Assembly (NCBI RefSeq): GCF_018595715.1
Contig: NZ_JAHEOJ010000018.1
Coordinates: 1 to 59,018, forward strand
Source: Glaciecola sp. XM2
GTDB lineage: Bacteria; Pseudomonadota; Gammaproteobacteria; Enterobacterales; Alteromonadaceae
DNA length: 59,018 bases
Reading direction: 5' to 3'
The notes beneath the pieces are model-generated. The model was not told the DNA's origin. It searched no databases and worked only from the letters and a program-made list of their open reading frames with translations. The stretch's first letter is position 1. Each line of letters begins with the position of its first letter. A program made the position numbers and the translations under genes. Shown here piece by piece: positions 27,702 to 37,904 of this stretch.

Positions 27702-28168
27702 CGCAATTAGAACGATATTGTGAGTTAGAATCCGATACGCAGGCCCTTGCAATTGCGTTTGCAAAATCGCTCAAAGCGAATGACATGGCAGGTGCGGTAA
27801 TCTACCTGAAAGGTGATTTAGGAGCTGGGAAAACGACTTTTAGCCGTGACTTTCTGCAGAGTTTAGGGCATGTTGGTAGCGTCAAAAGCCCTACCTATAC
27901 GCTTGTTGAGCCGTATTGTATAAATGATATGGATGTTTTTCACTTTGACTTGTATCGGCTCAATGACCCAGAAGAGCTAGAATTTATGGGCATTCGCGAT
28001 TATTTTAAGCATAATACGCTATGCTTAGTAGAGTGGCCTGAAAAAGGCGGTGCGATCCTGCCTCAGGCTGATGTACAAATTAACATTGATTATGAACAAT
28101 CTGGTCGAAAGTTTCGTTTTAATGCGAAAACGGCGAGAGCTGAAAAATGGTTAACAGACATTATCTAA
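27698..28168 (+). CDS. tsaE: tRNA threonylcarbamoyladenosine ATPase TsaE
   Basis: A 156-residue P-loop ATPase (LKGDLGAGKTTFSRDFLQ at about residues 37-54) with the TsaE-specific SPTYTLVEPY and HFDLYRL segments. It supports TsaB-TsaD in making t6A37 on ANN-decoding tRNAs. It overlaps nnr by 4 nt and precedes amiB by 16 bp, as in other gammaproteobacteria. Confidence 0.96.
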   Translation: MTQLERYCELESDTQALAIAFAKSLKANDMAGAVIYLKGDLGAGKTTFSRDFLQSLGHVGSVKSPTYTLVEPYCINDMDVFHFDLYRLNDPEELEFMGIRDYFKHNTLCLVEWPEKGGAILPQADVQINIDYEQSGRKFRFNAKTARAEKWLTDII

Positions 28169-28184
28169 CTCAGGAGTGTGAAGT

Positions 28185-29531
28185 TTGATAAGAAACACAC
28201 CGATGATGCATCACAGCAAACCGACGGTTTTGCTGTTTTTGTTACTTTTTTTTAGCGCGATATCGCAGGCCAATAACGATGTCACCGATGTTCGTTTTGC
28301 GCAAGTCGAAGATACTAGCCGATTGGTATTAGAGCTTTCTCAAGCGCCAAGCTTTACATACTTCACTTTGAGTAATCCTAATCGCCTTGTTGTTGACCTT
28401 TCTGGCGTTGATAATTCTTTTTCACTCAGTCGACTCAACTTAAAATCAAACGTTATCGAGCGTGTGCGTCATTCTACGCCAAAATCGCCTAGCGATACTC
28501 GTCTAGTCATTGAGAGTAGTAAAAAGTTAGAGCCTAACCTTTTTATGTTGACGCCTACCGATGAGTTCCCGCATCGTTTAGTCATCGAGCTAGTTGATCC
28601 CAACCCAGAGCCACAACAATCGATTGTGAATACAGATGGTCCAGATCGTGACCGTAATATTGTTATCGTGATTGACCCAGGCCACGGCGGCGTAGATCCT
28701 GGCTCCATTGGTCCTGCTGGCACCTACGAAAAACACATCACCTTGAGCATTGGTAAAATGTTACAACGCCTAGTGGATTCAGAGCCCGGTATGAAAGCCG
28801 TTATGACGCGCAGCGGTGACTATTATATTTCTCCCAACGATAGACCTAAAATCGCAGCGAGAGAAAACGCTGACTTGCTCGTGTCTATTCACGCAGATGC
28901 TTTTACCTCGCCGCAACCGAGAGGTGGTTCGGTATGGGTACTATCAAAAGGTCGAGCCGACAGTGAGTTAGGCCGATTGTTAGAACAAACGGAACGAAGC
29001 TCAGAACTGCTTGGTCCGGCAGCAGAGGTGATTGGCGATCGTGAAACGGAACGCTACTTTGCCGAAACGATTTTCAATATGTCGATGGATTTATCTCGTG
29101 CCAGTAGCTATGAGTTGAGTAACAAAGTGATAAGAGAAATGAAAGGCGTGACGCGCATGCACAAAAGTACGCCGCAAAGTGCAAGCCTTGCAGTACTTAC
29201 TGCGCCAGAAACGCCTTCAATTTTGGTTGAAGTTGGTTTTATATCTAATCCACAGGAAGAAAAAAACCTGAATTGGCAGAAACATCGAGAGCGTTTAGCT
29301 GATGCGATGTTCCAATCGGTAAAATCATTTTTCAAAAAAACGCCACCTGACGGTACCTTATGGGCTCAGTGGAAACAAAGCGAGCCACAACAGCATAGAG
29401 TGACCAGTGGCGAGTCATTGTCGCTGTTAGCGCAGCGCTACGGGGTGACAGTGAAGAGCTTAAAAGCCGAAAACAACCTCTCTACTGACATGGTACGCAT
29501 TGGGCAGGTACTCACTATCCCAAGTTCTTAA
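28185..29531 (+). CDS. amiB: N-acetylmuramoyl-L-alanine amidase AmiB
   Basis: A 448-residue periplasmic cell-separation hydrolase. A signal peptide ends near AISQANN (about 30). An AMIN domain (about 32-130) targets it to the septum. The zinc amidase domain (about 157-385) has [20 protein letters not shown] and a late glutamate in [13 protein letters not shown] LysM module (about 400-446) binds peptidoglycan. I take the TTG at 28185 as start because AGGAG lies 8 nt upstream; the ATG at 28203 is poorly spaced. Confidence 0.95.
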   Translation: MIRNTPMMHHSKPTVLLFLLLFFSAISQANNDVTDVRFAQVEDTSRLVLELSQAPSFTYFTLSNPNRLVVDLSGVDNSFSLSRLNLKSNVIERVRHSTPKSPSDTRLVIESSKKLEPNLFMLTPTDEFPHRLVIELVDPNPEPQQSIVNTDGPDRDRNIVIVIDPGHGGVDPGSIGPAGTYEKHITLSIGKMLQRLVDSEPGMKAVMTRSGDYYISPNDRPKIAARENADLLVSIHADAFTSPQPRGGSVWVLSKGRADSELGRLLEQTERSSELLGPAAEVIGDRETERYFAETIFNMSMDLSRASSYELSNKVIREMKGVTRMHKSTPQSASLAVLTAPETPSILVEVGFISNPQEEKNLNWQKHRERLADAMFQSVKSFFKKTPPDGTLWAQWKQSEPQQHRVTSGESLSLLAQRYGVTVKSLKAENNLSTDMVRIGQVLTIPSS

Positions 29532-29532
29532 C

Positions 29533-31323
29533 ATGCCAGAAAGTGCTGCACAAACCCCCTCCACTATTCATATACTACCGGCCCAGCTTGCTAACCAAAT
29601 TGCCGCGGGCGAGGTAGTCGAACGCCCGGCGTCTGTGGTAAAAGAGCTGGTTGAAAACTGCCTTGATGCAAATGCTAACGAGATTCAAATTGAGATTGAG
29701 CAGGGCGGTCATAAACGCATTTTAGTAAGAGACAATGGTTCTGGCATTGCAAAAGAACAGTTGGAGCTAGCGCTAAGCCGCCATGCTACAAGTAAAATCC
29801 AAAACATCGATGATCTCGAAAACATCAGCAGTATGGGGTTTAGGGGAGAGGCGCTTGCCAGTATTAGCTCGGTGAGTCGCTTAACGCTGACGTCAAAGCC
29901 TGATGCTCAAGCGACTGCATGGCAGGCAAAAGCCGAAGGTTTAGATATGGCGGTGACCTTATCTCCCGCTGCACACCCTAAAGGTACGTCAATTGAGGTA
30001 GTGGACCTGTTTTTTAATACGCCTGCTAGACGCAAGTTTCTGCGCGCCCACAAAACAGAATTTCAGCATATCGAGCAAACGGTTAGGCGCATTGCCTTAG
30101 CTTATCCTGCTATTGCATTTAGCCTTAAACACAATGGTAAAATAGTGCATAAACTTCCCGCTGGGACTATCGAAAATAGAATATCCGCATTGTGTGGGAG
30201 TGCATTTTTACAGAGCGCCGCTCCTCTTGAGTATCGCTATCAAGATATTTCGCTACACGGATGGTGTTGCGGTATTGGCGATGGTCAAATTACCACAGAG
30301 CATCAGTATGTTTTTGTGAATCAACGGGTGATCAGAGACAAATTAGTGATGCACGCTATTCGTCAGGCTTACGAGGGCATGTTAGAAGATAATACCTATC
30401 CCGCGTACGTCCTGTTTTTAAACCTGCCTGCACATGACATGGATATTAATGTTCATCCAGCTAAGCATGAAGTCAGATTCCACCAAGCTAGGCAGGTGCA
30501 CGACTTGATATTCCAAGCAGTTGGTCAAGCTATATTGCAACACCAACAGCAGATAGAACATAGCGGAGATGAGCGCTCAAAGTCGAAGCATACCACCAGC
30601 ATTGACGATATCCAGCCAGCGCATGACTATATTCGTCCACTGCAACAGGCTAGTCCCCCTCGGGTAAGTGATCATAGCCCAGCGATGCAAAGTACCAGTC
30701 AAGCGCGCACTAAAAGCGCCTACTCGCCTCCTAACAGTCGCGTCAATGTTGCAGAGTCTGGGTTTGCATATCAACAATTGATGACACCGAGCAATAGCGA
30801 AAACGCGCTAACATTTGTTAATCAAGGTGAATACCTCATTGTTCAGTTGCAAGATAACTTAACCCTGTTACCCCTTGTTGCTCTTTATGCTTATGCCTTT
30901 GAGCAGCAGTTAAATCACAGCAGCACGCCTCAGCCGCTTTTAATGCCGGTGTCTGTCGCCCTACCGGATGTTTTGGAGCCTAATCTAGTCCAAGTCCTTG
31001 GGCAAGCCGGTTTTGTGGTTGAGCGCACGGCCAAAAAGTTGCGTCTTAAGGAAGTGCCTAGCGCGCTGCGCGCTCTTCCGTGGACGCCGCTGTTTACCAA
31101 ATTGGTGGAGAGAACGCCCAAAGACGTGAACAAAAGAACGTTGCTTAGAGCGCTTGGCTCATATTGTATTGAGCTAAACATGCCCACAAGGGCTGAAATC
31201 AACGTGAAACTACGTCAGCTTGAACAATCTGCAATAGATGAAATGCTTAGCAACGAAGGCATTGAGATTTCTGCTGAGGCGCTTGAGCGACTGAGCAAAC
31301 CTTCTCATGGCGTGAGCTCATAG
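29533..31323 (+). CDS. mutL: DNA mismatch repair protein MutL
   Basis: About 596 residues from the ATG at 29533; a longer TTG start at 29500 would overlap amiB by 32 nt. The N-terminal GHKL ATPase contains [32 protein letters not shown] and [12 protein letters not shown] disordered linker lies at about 335-415 and a C-terminal dimerisation domain follows. No DQHA(X)2E(X)4E endonuclease motif is visible, consistent with methyl-directed gammaproteobacterial MutL. It bridges MutS and MutH. miaA starts immediately after its stop. Confidence 0.96.
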   Translation: MPESAAQTPSTIHILPAQLANQIAAGEVVERPASVVKELVENCLDANANEIQIEIEQGGHKRILVRDNGSGIAKEQLELALSRHATSKIQNIDDLENISSMGFRGEALASISSVSRLTLTSKPDAQATAWQAKAEGLDMAVTLSPAAHPKGTSIEVVDLFFNTPARRKFLRAHKTEFQHIEQTVRRIALAYPAIAFSLKHNGKIVHKLPAGTIENRISALCGSAFLQSAAPLEYRYQDISLHGWCCGIGDGQITTEHQYVFVNQRVIRDKLVMHAIRQAYEGMLEDNTYPAYVLFLNLPAHDMDINVHPAKHEVRFHQARQVHDLIFQAVGQAILQHQQQIEHSGDERSKSKHTTSIDDIQPAHDYIRPLQQASPPRVSDHSPAMQSTSQARTKSAYSPPNSRVNVAESGFAYQQLMTPSNSENALTFVNQGEYLIVQLQDNLTLLPLVALYAYAFEQQLNHSSTPQPLLMPVSVALPDVLEPNLVQVLGQAGFVVERTAKKLRLKEVPSALRALPWTPLFTKLVERTPKDVNKRTLLRALGSYCIELNMPTRAEINVKLRQLEQSAIDEMLSNEGIEISAEALERLSKPSHGVSS

Positions 31324-32262
31324 ATGGGCGATGTTATCGAAACACCGGTTGTATGCATAATGGGGCCCACTGCATCAGGCAAAACTGGGCTGGCGATTGA
31401 GTTAGCAAAACACATTAACGGCGAAGTGATTAGTGTCGATTCGGCGCTTATTTATCGTGAAATGGACATTGGCACCGCAAAGCCTGATGCCGCTGAACAG
31501 CAGGGCGTCAAACACTGGCTTATCGATATACGCACACCAGAGCAAGCATATTCAGTTGCCGATTTTGTAAAAGATGCTGCCCAGTGCATCGATGATATTC
31601 AATCTCGAGGCAAGGTAGCTATTCTTGCCGGCGGGACAATGATGTATTTCAACGCCTTATTAAATGGTATATCTGAAATTCCGTCGTCAGATCCTAAAAT
31701 ACGTGAGGCAATTACCGCCGAGCTAGCGCTTAAAGGGAGCGTTTGGCTCCACCAAGCGTTGATGCAAGTCGACCCGATAAGTGCAAACAAAATCCATCAA
31801 AATGATCCGCAGCGCCTGACTCGCGCCATGGAGGTGTATCAAAGCACCCGAATCCCATTGTCACAGTGGCAAAAGAAAAAGCAAAACATCAAGCCTTATC
31901 GCTTTATTAATTTTTCGATTATGCCTTCATTACGCAGCGATCTTCACCAGCGCATCGCGACTCGTTTTACACAAATGTTGTCAAATGGCCTTGTCGATGA
32001 AGTTAAGCAACTGCAACAAAGCTACACGCTGACGCCCGATATGCCCTCTATGCGCAGTGTTGGCTATCGTCAAACTTTACAGTACCTCAGTGGAGAGTAT
32101 GATTTAAAAGACTTAGAAGAACGCGGCATCATTGCCACGCGGCAGTTGGCAAAGCGCCAAATCACATGGTTAAGAGGATGGGAAAATATCTTTGAATTAG
32201 ACACGCATGCGCCTGATAATCTTGATATAGTGGTTCAAAAAGTATGTGCAATTAACCGATAA
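31324..32262 (+). CDS. miaA: tRNA dimethylallyltransferase
   Basis: A 312-residue enzyme that prenylates A37 of tRNAs reading UNN codons. The P-loop GPTASGKT (about 14-21), the DSALIYREMDIGTAKP signature and the C-terminal RQLAKRQITWLRGW are all present. The start codon follows the mutL stop without a gap, so translation is probably coupled. Confidence 0.97.
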   Translation: MGDVIETPVVCIMGPTASGKTGLAIELAKHINGEVISVDSALIYREMDIGTAKPDAAEQQGVKHWLIDIRTPEQAYSVADFVKDAAQCIDDIQSRGKVAILAGGTMMYFNALLNGISEIPSSDPKIREAITAELALKGSVWLHQALMQVDPISANKIHQNDPQRLTRAMEVYQSTRIPLSQWQKKKQNIKPYRFINFSIMPSLRSDLHQRIATRFTQMLSNGLVDEVKQLQQSYTLTPDMPSMRSVGYRQTLQYLSGEYDLKDLEERGIIATRQLAKRQITWLRGWENIFELDTHAPDNLDIVVQKVCAINR

Positions 32263-32326
32263 TATGTTGTACACTAATCCAACAGGCATAGTGAACGGCT
32301 CGCATAATAATAATTAAGGATGTCTA

Positions 32327-32572
32327 ATGGCTAAAGGTCAGTCTTTGCAAGACCCATTTTTAAACGCGCTTAGAAGAGAACGCATTCCCGTTTCTATTTA
32401 CTTGGTGAACGGTATAAAGCTTCAGGGGCAGGTGGAGTCTTTTGACCAGTTTGTTGTACTACTGAAAAACACGGTCAGTCAAATGGTATACAAACACGCT
32501 ATTTCTACCGTGGTACCATCACGTGCTTTTACAATGCCGACCAACAATGGTGAAGGCGATTCACAAGACTAA
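32327..32572 (+). CDS. hfq: RNA chaperone Hfq
   Basis: An 81-residue Hfq with the Sm1 motif ([24 protein letters not shown]) and the Sm2 motif [12 protein letters not shown]. It forms a hexameric ring that matches small RNAs to mRNAs. The C-terminal tail after residue 66 is short compared with the E. coli protein of 102 residues. It has its own good ribosome site (TTAAGGA). Confidence 0.98.
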   Translation: MAKGQSLQDPFLNALRRERIPVSIYLVNGIKLQGQVESFDQFVVLLKNTVSQMVYKHAISTVVPSRAFTMPTNNGEGDSQD

Positions 32573-32586
32573 ATTGGAGTGCTTAA

Positions 32587-33873
32587 TTGTTTGATAGGTT
32601 TGAGGCGGGTGAAAACGCCGTATTGGTACACGTAGACTTTTCAAACGAGCAAAACAAGGAAGATTTACACGAATTGCAAATGCTAGTGTCATCCGCTGGT
32701 GTTAATCAAGTTGCAATCGTCACGGCCTCTCGTAACTCACCTCAGGCCAAATATTTTGTTGGTTCCGGTAAAGCCGAAGAAATTGCGTCAACCGTTAAAA
32801 GCTTAGACGCCGACGTTGTCATTTTCAATCATAGTCTCTCCCCCTCGCAAGAACGCAACCTCGAAGCGCTGATTAAGTGTCGAGTGTTGGACCGTACTAG
32901 CCTTATTTTAGATATTTTTGCCCAGCGAGCTCGCACCCACGAAGGTAAGCTTCAAGTGGAGTTAGCGCAACTGCGACATATCTCTACTCGACTAATACGC
33001 GGCTGGACGCACTTGGAGCGTCAAAAAGGTGGTATTGGATTGCGCGGTCCGGGCGAAACTCAGCTCGAGACAGATAGACGTTTATTGCGCGGCCGCATCA
33101 AAGCAATTTTAAAGCGTTTAGAGCGTGTACAAAAGCAACGCGAACAAGGGCGTCGCTCTAGAAAGCGTGCTGAAATTCCTACCGCATCTTTGGTCGGCTA
33201 CACCAACGCCGGTAAATCCACCTTGTTTAACACCATAACGGATGCGGATGTTTATGCCGCGGACCAGCTCTTCGCGACATTAGATCCTACCTTGCGTAAA
33301 GTAGAGTTGGCAGAGGTTGGTTCTACTATACTAGCCGATACGGTAGGTTTTATACGCCACCTTCCCCACGATCTCGTGGCGGCATTTAAGGCAACCTTGC
33401 AAGAAACTCAAGAAGCAGATTTGCTTTTGCACGTTGTTGACTACGCAGACGCGCAATACCTTGAGAACGTTGACCAAGTCAACGAGGTACTAGCAGAAAT
33501 AGGTGCCGACGAAGTACCGCAACTTATTGTGTGTAATAAAATCGACTTACTAGAAGATGTAGAGCCTAAAATCGATCGAGACCAAGATGGGCGACCAATC
33601 AGAGTTTGGGTGTCCGCACAAAAAGGCCAAGGCATTGATTTATTGAAAAAAGCCCTCACTGAATGTTTAAGAAAGTCTATGGTAAGCTATACTCTTAAGA
33701 TCCCGCCTGATGAAGGACGGCTTAGAGGCATGCTTTATCAACTTAACTGTATTACTGAACAAAGTTATTCAGAGCAGGGTGATTGGGTAGTAGACGTGAA
33801 AATGTTGAGTTCAGATTGGCATAAAATAGATAAGAAAGTAGAGAACAAACTCAGTCAGTTTGTTGTCCATTGA
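32587..33873 (+). CDS. hflX: Ribosome-splitting GTPase HflX
   Basis: A 428-residue GTPase that rescues stalled ribosomes under stress. The N-terminal HflX domain contains the GSGKAEEIA and GPGETQLETDRR signatures. The G domain has GYTNAGKST (P-loop, about 204-212), DTVGFIRHLP and NKID. The start is a TTG at 32587, supported by GGAG six bases upstream. It follows hfq by 14 bp, the conserved order. Confidence 0.97.
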   Translation: MFDRFEAGENAVLVHVDFSNEQNKEDLHELQMLVSSAGVNQVAIVTASRNSPQAKYFVGSGKAEEIASTVKSLDADVVIFNHSLSPSQERNLEALIKCRVLDRTSLILDIFAQRARTHEGKLQVELAQLRHISTRLIRGWTHLERQKGGIGLRGPGETQLETDRRLLRGRIKAILKRLERVQKQREQGRRSRKRAEIPTASLVGYTNAGKSTLFNTITDADVYAADQLFATLDPTLRKVELAEVGSTILADTVGFIRHLPHDLVAAFKATLQETQEADLLLHVVDYADAQYLENVDQVNEVLAEIGADEVPQLIVCNKIDLLEDVEPKIDRDQDGRPIRVWVSAQKGQGIDLLKKALTECLRKSMVSYTLKIPPDEGRLRGMLYQLNCITEQSYSEQGDWVVDVKMLSSDWHKIDKKVENKLSQFVVH

Positions 33874-33963
33874 CAGTAGTCGTAATTAATTTTAAAGAAC
33901 CGCAAAACTATTCATTGATAGAACTAGTATACTATTGGGTATACATAAATTCGGAGTATTAGT

Positions 33964-35127
33964 ATGGCTTGGAATGAGCCGGGTAATAATGGCAACAATA
34001 ATGACCCGTGGAAAAATCGTGGTGGTAAGGATCAAGGACCACCAGATCTTGATGATGTGCTGAAAAACCTTTTCGGTAAATTCGGTAAAGGTGGCAATGG
34101 TTCCGGTGGCTCGGGCGCTAATTTGAGCGGCAAAGGTATCGGTATCGTAGTGATTCTTGCCATTGTTATTTATGCACTGAGCGGGTTTTACACGATCAAA
34201 GAAGCGGAACGTGGCGTTATATTGCGTTTTGGTGAATTCCATTCGCTTGCACAGCCTGGTCTGCAGTGGCGTTTGACATTCGTCGACACAGTAATCCCAG
34301 TGAACGTTCAGTCTATTCGTAACCAAGCGTCTTCTGGCTCAATGCTCACCGAAGATGAAAATATGGTGAGTGTAGAGATGGAAGTTCAGTACCGCGTATT
34401 TGACCCAGAAAGATGGGTGTTTGCAGTGGTCAATCCTGAGCAAAGTTTAAGTCAAGCGTTCGATAGTGCCATTCGCTACGTAGTGGGTCATTCTGAAATG
34501 GATGAAGTGCTCACAGAAGGCCGTGAAGTAGCGCGTCAAAGAGTGTTAGAAGAGTTGCAAGGTATTATTGGGCCATACAACATGGGCGTTGATATTATCG
34601 ACCTTAACTTTACCAATGCTCGTCCGCCTGAGCAGGTACGTGCAGCGTTTGACGATGCCATTGCCGCGCAGGAAGATGAAGAGCGTTTCATTCGAGAAGC
34701 AGAAGCGTATCAACGTGCAATCGAGCCAGAAGCTCGTGGACGCGTTAACCGTATGAACGAAGAAGCGCAGGCATATAAAGAGCGCGCTATCCTTGAAGCG
34801 CAGGGTGAAGTCGCTCGTTTTGAAGAGCTCTTACCACAGTATATTGCAGCACCAGAAGTAACGCGTCAGCGCATTTATCTAGAAACCTTAGAAAGCGTGT
34901 TCAGCAATACCAGTAAGATTATGGTAGATACTGATGGTGGCGGTAATTTGATGTATTTACCGCTAGATAAGATGATGGAGCAGCGTGCGGGCAGCACTGG
35001 CCGTGCAAATAACATGAACTCAACCAGCTTTGAAGAGCTCAGAGACAGTGTTAACAACAGCCCGAATGCGGCACCGATCATTAATAATAATCCGCGAGAC
35101 ACAAGCGGCAGACAAGGGAGAAACTAA
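33964..35127 (+). CDS. hflK: HflK, membrane protease modulator
   Basis: A 387-residue SPFH-domain protein. The cytoplasmic N-terminus is Gly/Asn-rich (about 1-55). One membrane helix spans about 57-78 and the SPFH/band-7 domain (about 78-260) faces the periplasm. With HflC it cages FtsH and limits proteolysis of membrane substrates. hflC begins at the base after its stop. A 90-bp gap after hflX leaves room for an internal promoter. Confidence 0.97.
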   Translation: MAWNEPGNNGNNNDPWKNRGGKDQGPPDLDDVLKNLFGKFGKGGNGSGGSGANLSGKGIGIVVILAIVIYALSGFYTIKEAERGVILRFGEFHSLAQPGLQWRLTFVDTVIPVNVQSIRNQASSGSMLTEDENMVSVEMEVQYRVFDPERWVFAVVNPEQSLSQAFDSAIRYVVGHSEMDEVLTEGREVARQRVLEELQGIIGPYNMGVDIIDLNFTNARPPEQVRAAFDDAIAAQEDEERFIREAEAYQRAIEPEARGRVNRMNEEAQAYKERAILEAQGEVARFEELLPQYIAAPEVTRQRIYLETLESVFSNTSKIMVDTDGGGNLMYLPLDKMMEQRAGSTGRANNMNSTSFEELRDSVNNSPNAAPIINNNPRDTSGRQGRN

Positions 35128-36009
35128 ATGAAAAACGTACTAGCTATAGTAGTCGTAGTTATTGGTGTACTTGCGTTTAACTCGTTCTTTGTTGTTGCTG
35201 AAGGTACCCGTGCGATTGTTATTACCTTTGGTAAGGTCGAGCAAACGAGCGAAGGCGAAACCTCGGTGCATGAGCCGGGTATTCACTTAAAAATACCCTT
35301 TTTCGACAGAGTAGAGCGTTTAGATTCTCGTATTCAAACACTTGATGAGAGAGCGGATCGTTTTGTAACCGTTGAGAAAGAAGATTTGATCGTTGATTCA
35401 TACGTGAAGTGGAGAATTGAAGATTTTGGGCGTTACTGGTTATCTACCGGTGGCATTAAAGAAAATGCTGAAATTCTGCTCAAGCAAAAAGTGAACAACG
35501 GACTTCGTTCAGAGTTTGGTACGCGTACTATTCAACAGATTGTTTCGGGTGAGCGTAGCGAGTTGATGGATGACGCGATGACTCAAGCGTCTGGTAGTTC
35601 AGATGAGCTTGGCATTTCAATTATCGATGTGCGTGTTAAGCAAATCAACTTACCACCAGAGATCAGTAACTCCATCTTCAACCGTATGCGCGCTGAACGT
35701 GCTGCTGCAGCCCGTGAGTATCGCTCAGAAGGTCAGGAGCAAGCTGAAATCATTCGCGCAAACGTTGATGCTAAAGTCACTGTAATGCTCGCAGATGCCG
35801 AACGTAATGCAAGGCAGCTGCGCGGTGAAGGTGATGCTCAAGCAGCTCAAATTTATGCACAAACCTACTCTAAAGACCCTGAGTTTTTCAGTTTCCTAAG
35901 AAGTATGGATGCATACCGAGCTAGCTTTAACAGCAAACAAGATGTCATCGTGGTTGAGCCTGACAGCGATTTCTTCAGATATTTAAACAACCAGTCTGGT
36001 GTTAGATAA
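35128..36009 (+). CDS. hflC: HflC, membrane protease modulator
   Basis: A 293-residue SPFH protein with an N-terminal signal-anchor helix (about 4-22, LAIVVVVIGVLAFNSFFVV), the band-7 domain and an Ala/Glu-rich coiled coil (about 190-245). It forms the FtsH-associated HflKC ring with HflK, whose gene abuts it with no gap. A terminator downstream ends the superoperon. The enteric neighbours downstream (such as purA) are missing here. Confidence 0.97.
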   Translation: MKNVLAIVVVVIGVLAFNSFFVVAEGTRAIVITFGKVEQTSEGETSVHEPGIHLKIPFFDRVERLDSRIQTLDERADRFVTVEKEDLIVDSYVKWRIEDFGRYWLSTGGIKENAEILLKQKVNNGLRSEFGTRTIQQIVSGERSELMDDAMTQASGSSDELGISIIDVRVKQINLPPEISNSIFNRMRAERAAAAREYRSEGQEQAEIIRANVDAKVTVMLADAERNARQLRGEGDAQAAQIYAQTYSKDPEFFSFLRSMDAYRASFNSKQDVIVVEPDSDFFRYLNNQSGVR

Positions 36010-36031
36010 CACCTAGGTTAGTTAAGATACT

Positions 36032-36085
36032 AAGCCGCTAATTGGAATGTAGGTAAAAACCTTTTCCCATTTAGCGGCTTTTTTG
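36032..36085 (+). terminator. Rho-independent terminator after hflC
   Basis: A 10-bp stem AAGCCGCTAA / TTAGCGGCTT, with a 29-nt loop that can itself fold (AGGT...ACCT), is followed by a T run. It ends the nnr-to-hflC transcript. Confidence 0.8.
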
Positions 36086-36213
36086 TTTCTAAAATCATCA
36101 ATAATTGCCGTTTTTATGGTGTTTAATTGCATCAAATATGTAATTAAACATGAATAATCAGGATAATTTAGGTAGTATTTACAGGATAATAACAACTATA
36201 AGAGAGCGCAGTT

Positions 36214-37824
36214 TTGTCGTCAAACACCCCGTCATCTCCGACTCCTACAAATGAAATAGCTCAATCAGGATGGTTTTCTCGCTTCCTCGCGGGTGTTGAA
36301 TGGTTAGGTAACTTGTTACCTCATCCAATTACGTTGTTTGCATCTCTTGCTTTGTTTATCGTCTTGCTCAGTGGCGTGCTTGGATACTTCGACGTGAGTG
36401 TGCTTGACCCGCGTCCTGTTGGCGCAAATGGGCGTGAAGCAGACGGCATAATCGAAGTTATTTCACTGATGAATGCTGAAGGTTTGCAGCGTATTGTCAC
36501 AGGACTGGTGACCAACTTTACAGGTTTTGCACCTCTGGGCACTGTTTTGGTGGCGTTACTAGGTGTTTCAGTTGCGGAGCATTCTGGATTACTGAGCACC
36601 GTTATGCGCTCAATGGTCATGAATGCATCAAAGCAAGTGGTTACCGTGGTCATTGTGTTTGCGGGTATTGTCTCTAATACTGCCTCTGAGTTGGGCTATG
36701 TCGTGTTGATACCACTTGCAGCGATGATCTTTCACTCGCTTGGTAGGCATCCTCTGGCAGGATTAGCTGCCGCTTTTGCGGGTGTTTCCGCAGGCTATAG
36801 TGCTAACTTACTTCTCGGTACGGTCGACCCATTGCTTTCGGGTATTACTCAAGATGCTTCAAGAATGATTGACCCAGAATATGTTGTGGGCCCAGAGGTG
36901 AACTGGTACTTCATGTTTATCAGTACGTTTGTGGTGGCCATCATGGGAGCTATTGTCACCGAAAAGGTGGTTGAACCAAGGCTTGGCGTATATGACCCTT
37001 CAGAAGCCTCTATTGACTTAGGCAAGCAGCAACAAATGGATGCGCCTACTCCCCTCGAAATAAAAGCAATGAAGTGGGCTGGCGTGAGTTTTGTCTTAAT
37101 GTGTGCATTGCTGGCTTTTACTATCGTCCCTGAAGATGGCATATTGCGTCATCCTGATACAGGCTTAGTGGCAGGCTCGCCATTTCTTAAGGGGATTGTA
37201 GCGTTTATTTTTGTTACCTTCGCAATTCCTGGTTTTGTCTACGGTCGCATTGCCGGAACGATGAAAAACGATCGCGACGTAATAGATGCGATGGCAAAGA
37301 GTATGAGCTCTATGGGGTTGTATATCACCCTAGTGTTCTTTGCCGCTCAATTTGTGGCCTTTTTCAAATGGACAAATTTAGGCACGGTATTAGCGGTGAA
37401 AGGAGCAGCATTTTTACAAGCCACCGGGTTTGATGGTCCTGAGGTGTTTCTTCTATTCATTCTTATGTGCGGTATCGTCAATTTATCACTGGGCAGCGCG
37501 TCTGCACAGTGGGCTGTAACAGCGCCAATTTTTGTACCTATGTTAATGCTGATTGGTTTTGCACCAGAGGTCATTCAGGCGGCTTACCGTATTGGTGACT
37601 CAGTCACTAACGTTATATCTCCGATGATGAGTTATTTTGGGTTAATCCTAGCGATTGCCGCAAAATATAAAAAGGATTTGGGGATGGGTACGCTTATAGC
37701 GACCATGCTCCCGTATACCCTCACTTTTATTGTTGGTTGGAGTATTTTGTTCTATGCCTGGGTATTTTTATTCGGATTACCGGTGGGGCCTGGGGCGGCG
37801 ACCTATTACTCGCCCGTTCCATAA
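36214..37824 (+). CDS. AbgT-family transporter
   Basis: A 536-residue inner-membrane protein with about 11-12 hydrophobic helices, from LPHPITLFASLALFIVLLSG near residue 35 to the C-terminal FIVGWSILFYAWVFLFGLP. Family motifs include VSVAEHSGLL, the hairpin region around AGVSAGYSANLLLGTVDPLL and NLSLGSASAQWAVTAPIFVPML. AbgT proteins import p-aminobenzoyl-glutamate or export sulfonamide-like antimetabolites. The start is a TTG at 36214 with AGAGAG upstream. It stands alone between terminators and hemH. Confidence 0.92.
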   Translation: MSSNTPSSPTPTNEIAQSGWFSRFLAGVEWLGNLLPHPITLFASLALFIVLLSGVLGYFDVSVLDPRPVGANGREADGIIEVISLMNAEGLQRIVTGLVTNFTGFAPLGTVLVALLGVSVAEHSGLLSTVMRSMVMNASKQVVTVVIVFAGIVSNTASELGYVVLIPLAAMIFHSLGRHPLAGLAAAFAGVSAGYSANLLLGTVDPLLSGITQDASRMIDPEYVVGPEVNWYFMFISTFVVAIMGAIVTEKVVEPRLGVYDPSEASIDLGKQQQMDAPTPLEIKAMKWAGVSFVLMCALLAFTIVPEDGILRHPDTGLVAGSPFLKGIVAFIFVTFAIPGFVYGRIAGTMKNDRDVIDAMAKSMSSMGLYITLVFFAAQFVAFFKWTNLGTVLAVKGAAFLQATGFDGPEVFLLFILMCGIVNLSLGSASAQWAVTAPIFVPMLMLIGFAPEVIQAAYRIGDSVTNVISPMMSYFGLILAIAAKYKKDLGMGTLIATMLPYTLTFIVGWSILFYAWVFLFGLPVGPGAATYYSPVP

Positions 37825-37904
37825 CAGTAATTTTGTTTAATGGAAGTCCAAAGCGCTGATATGTGCGTATGCTCATATACAAATGATATTACTAAAAAGT
37901 TGAT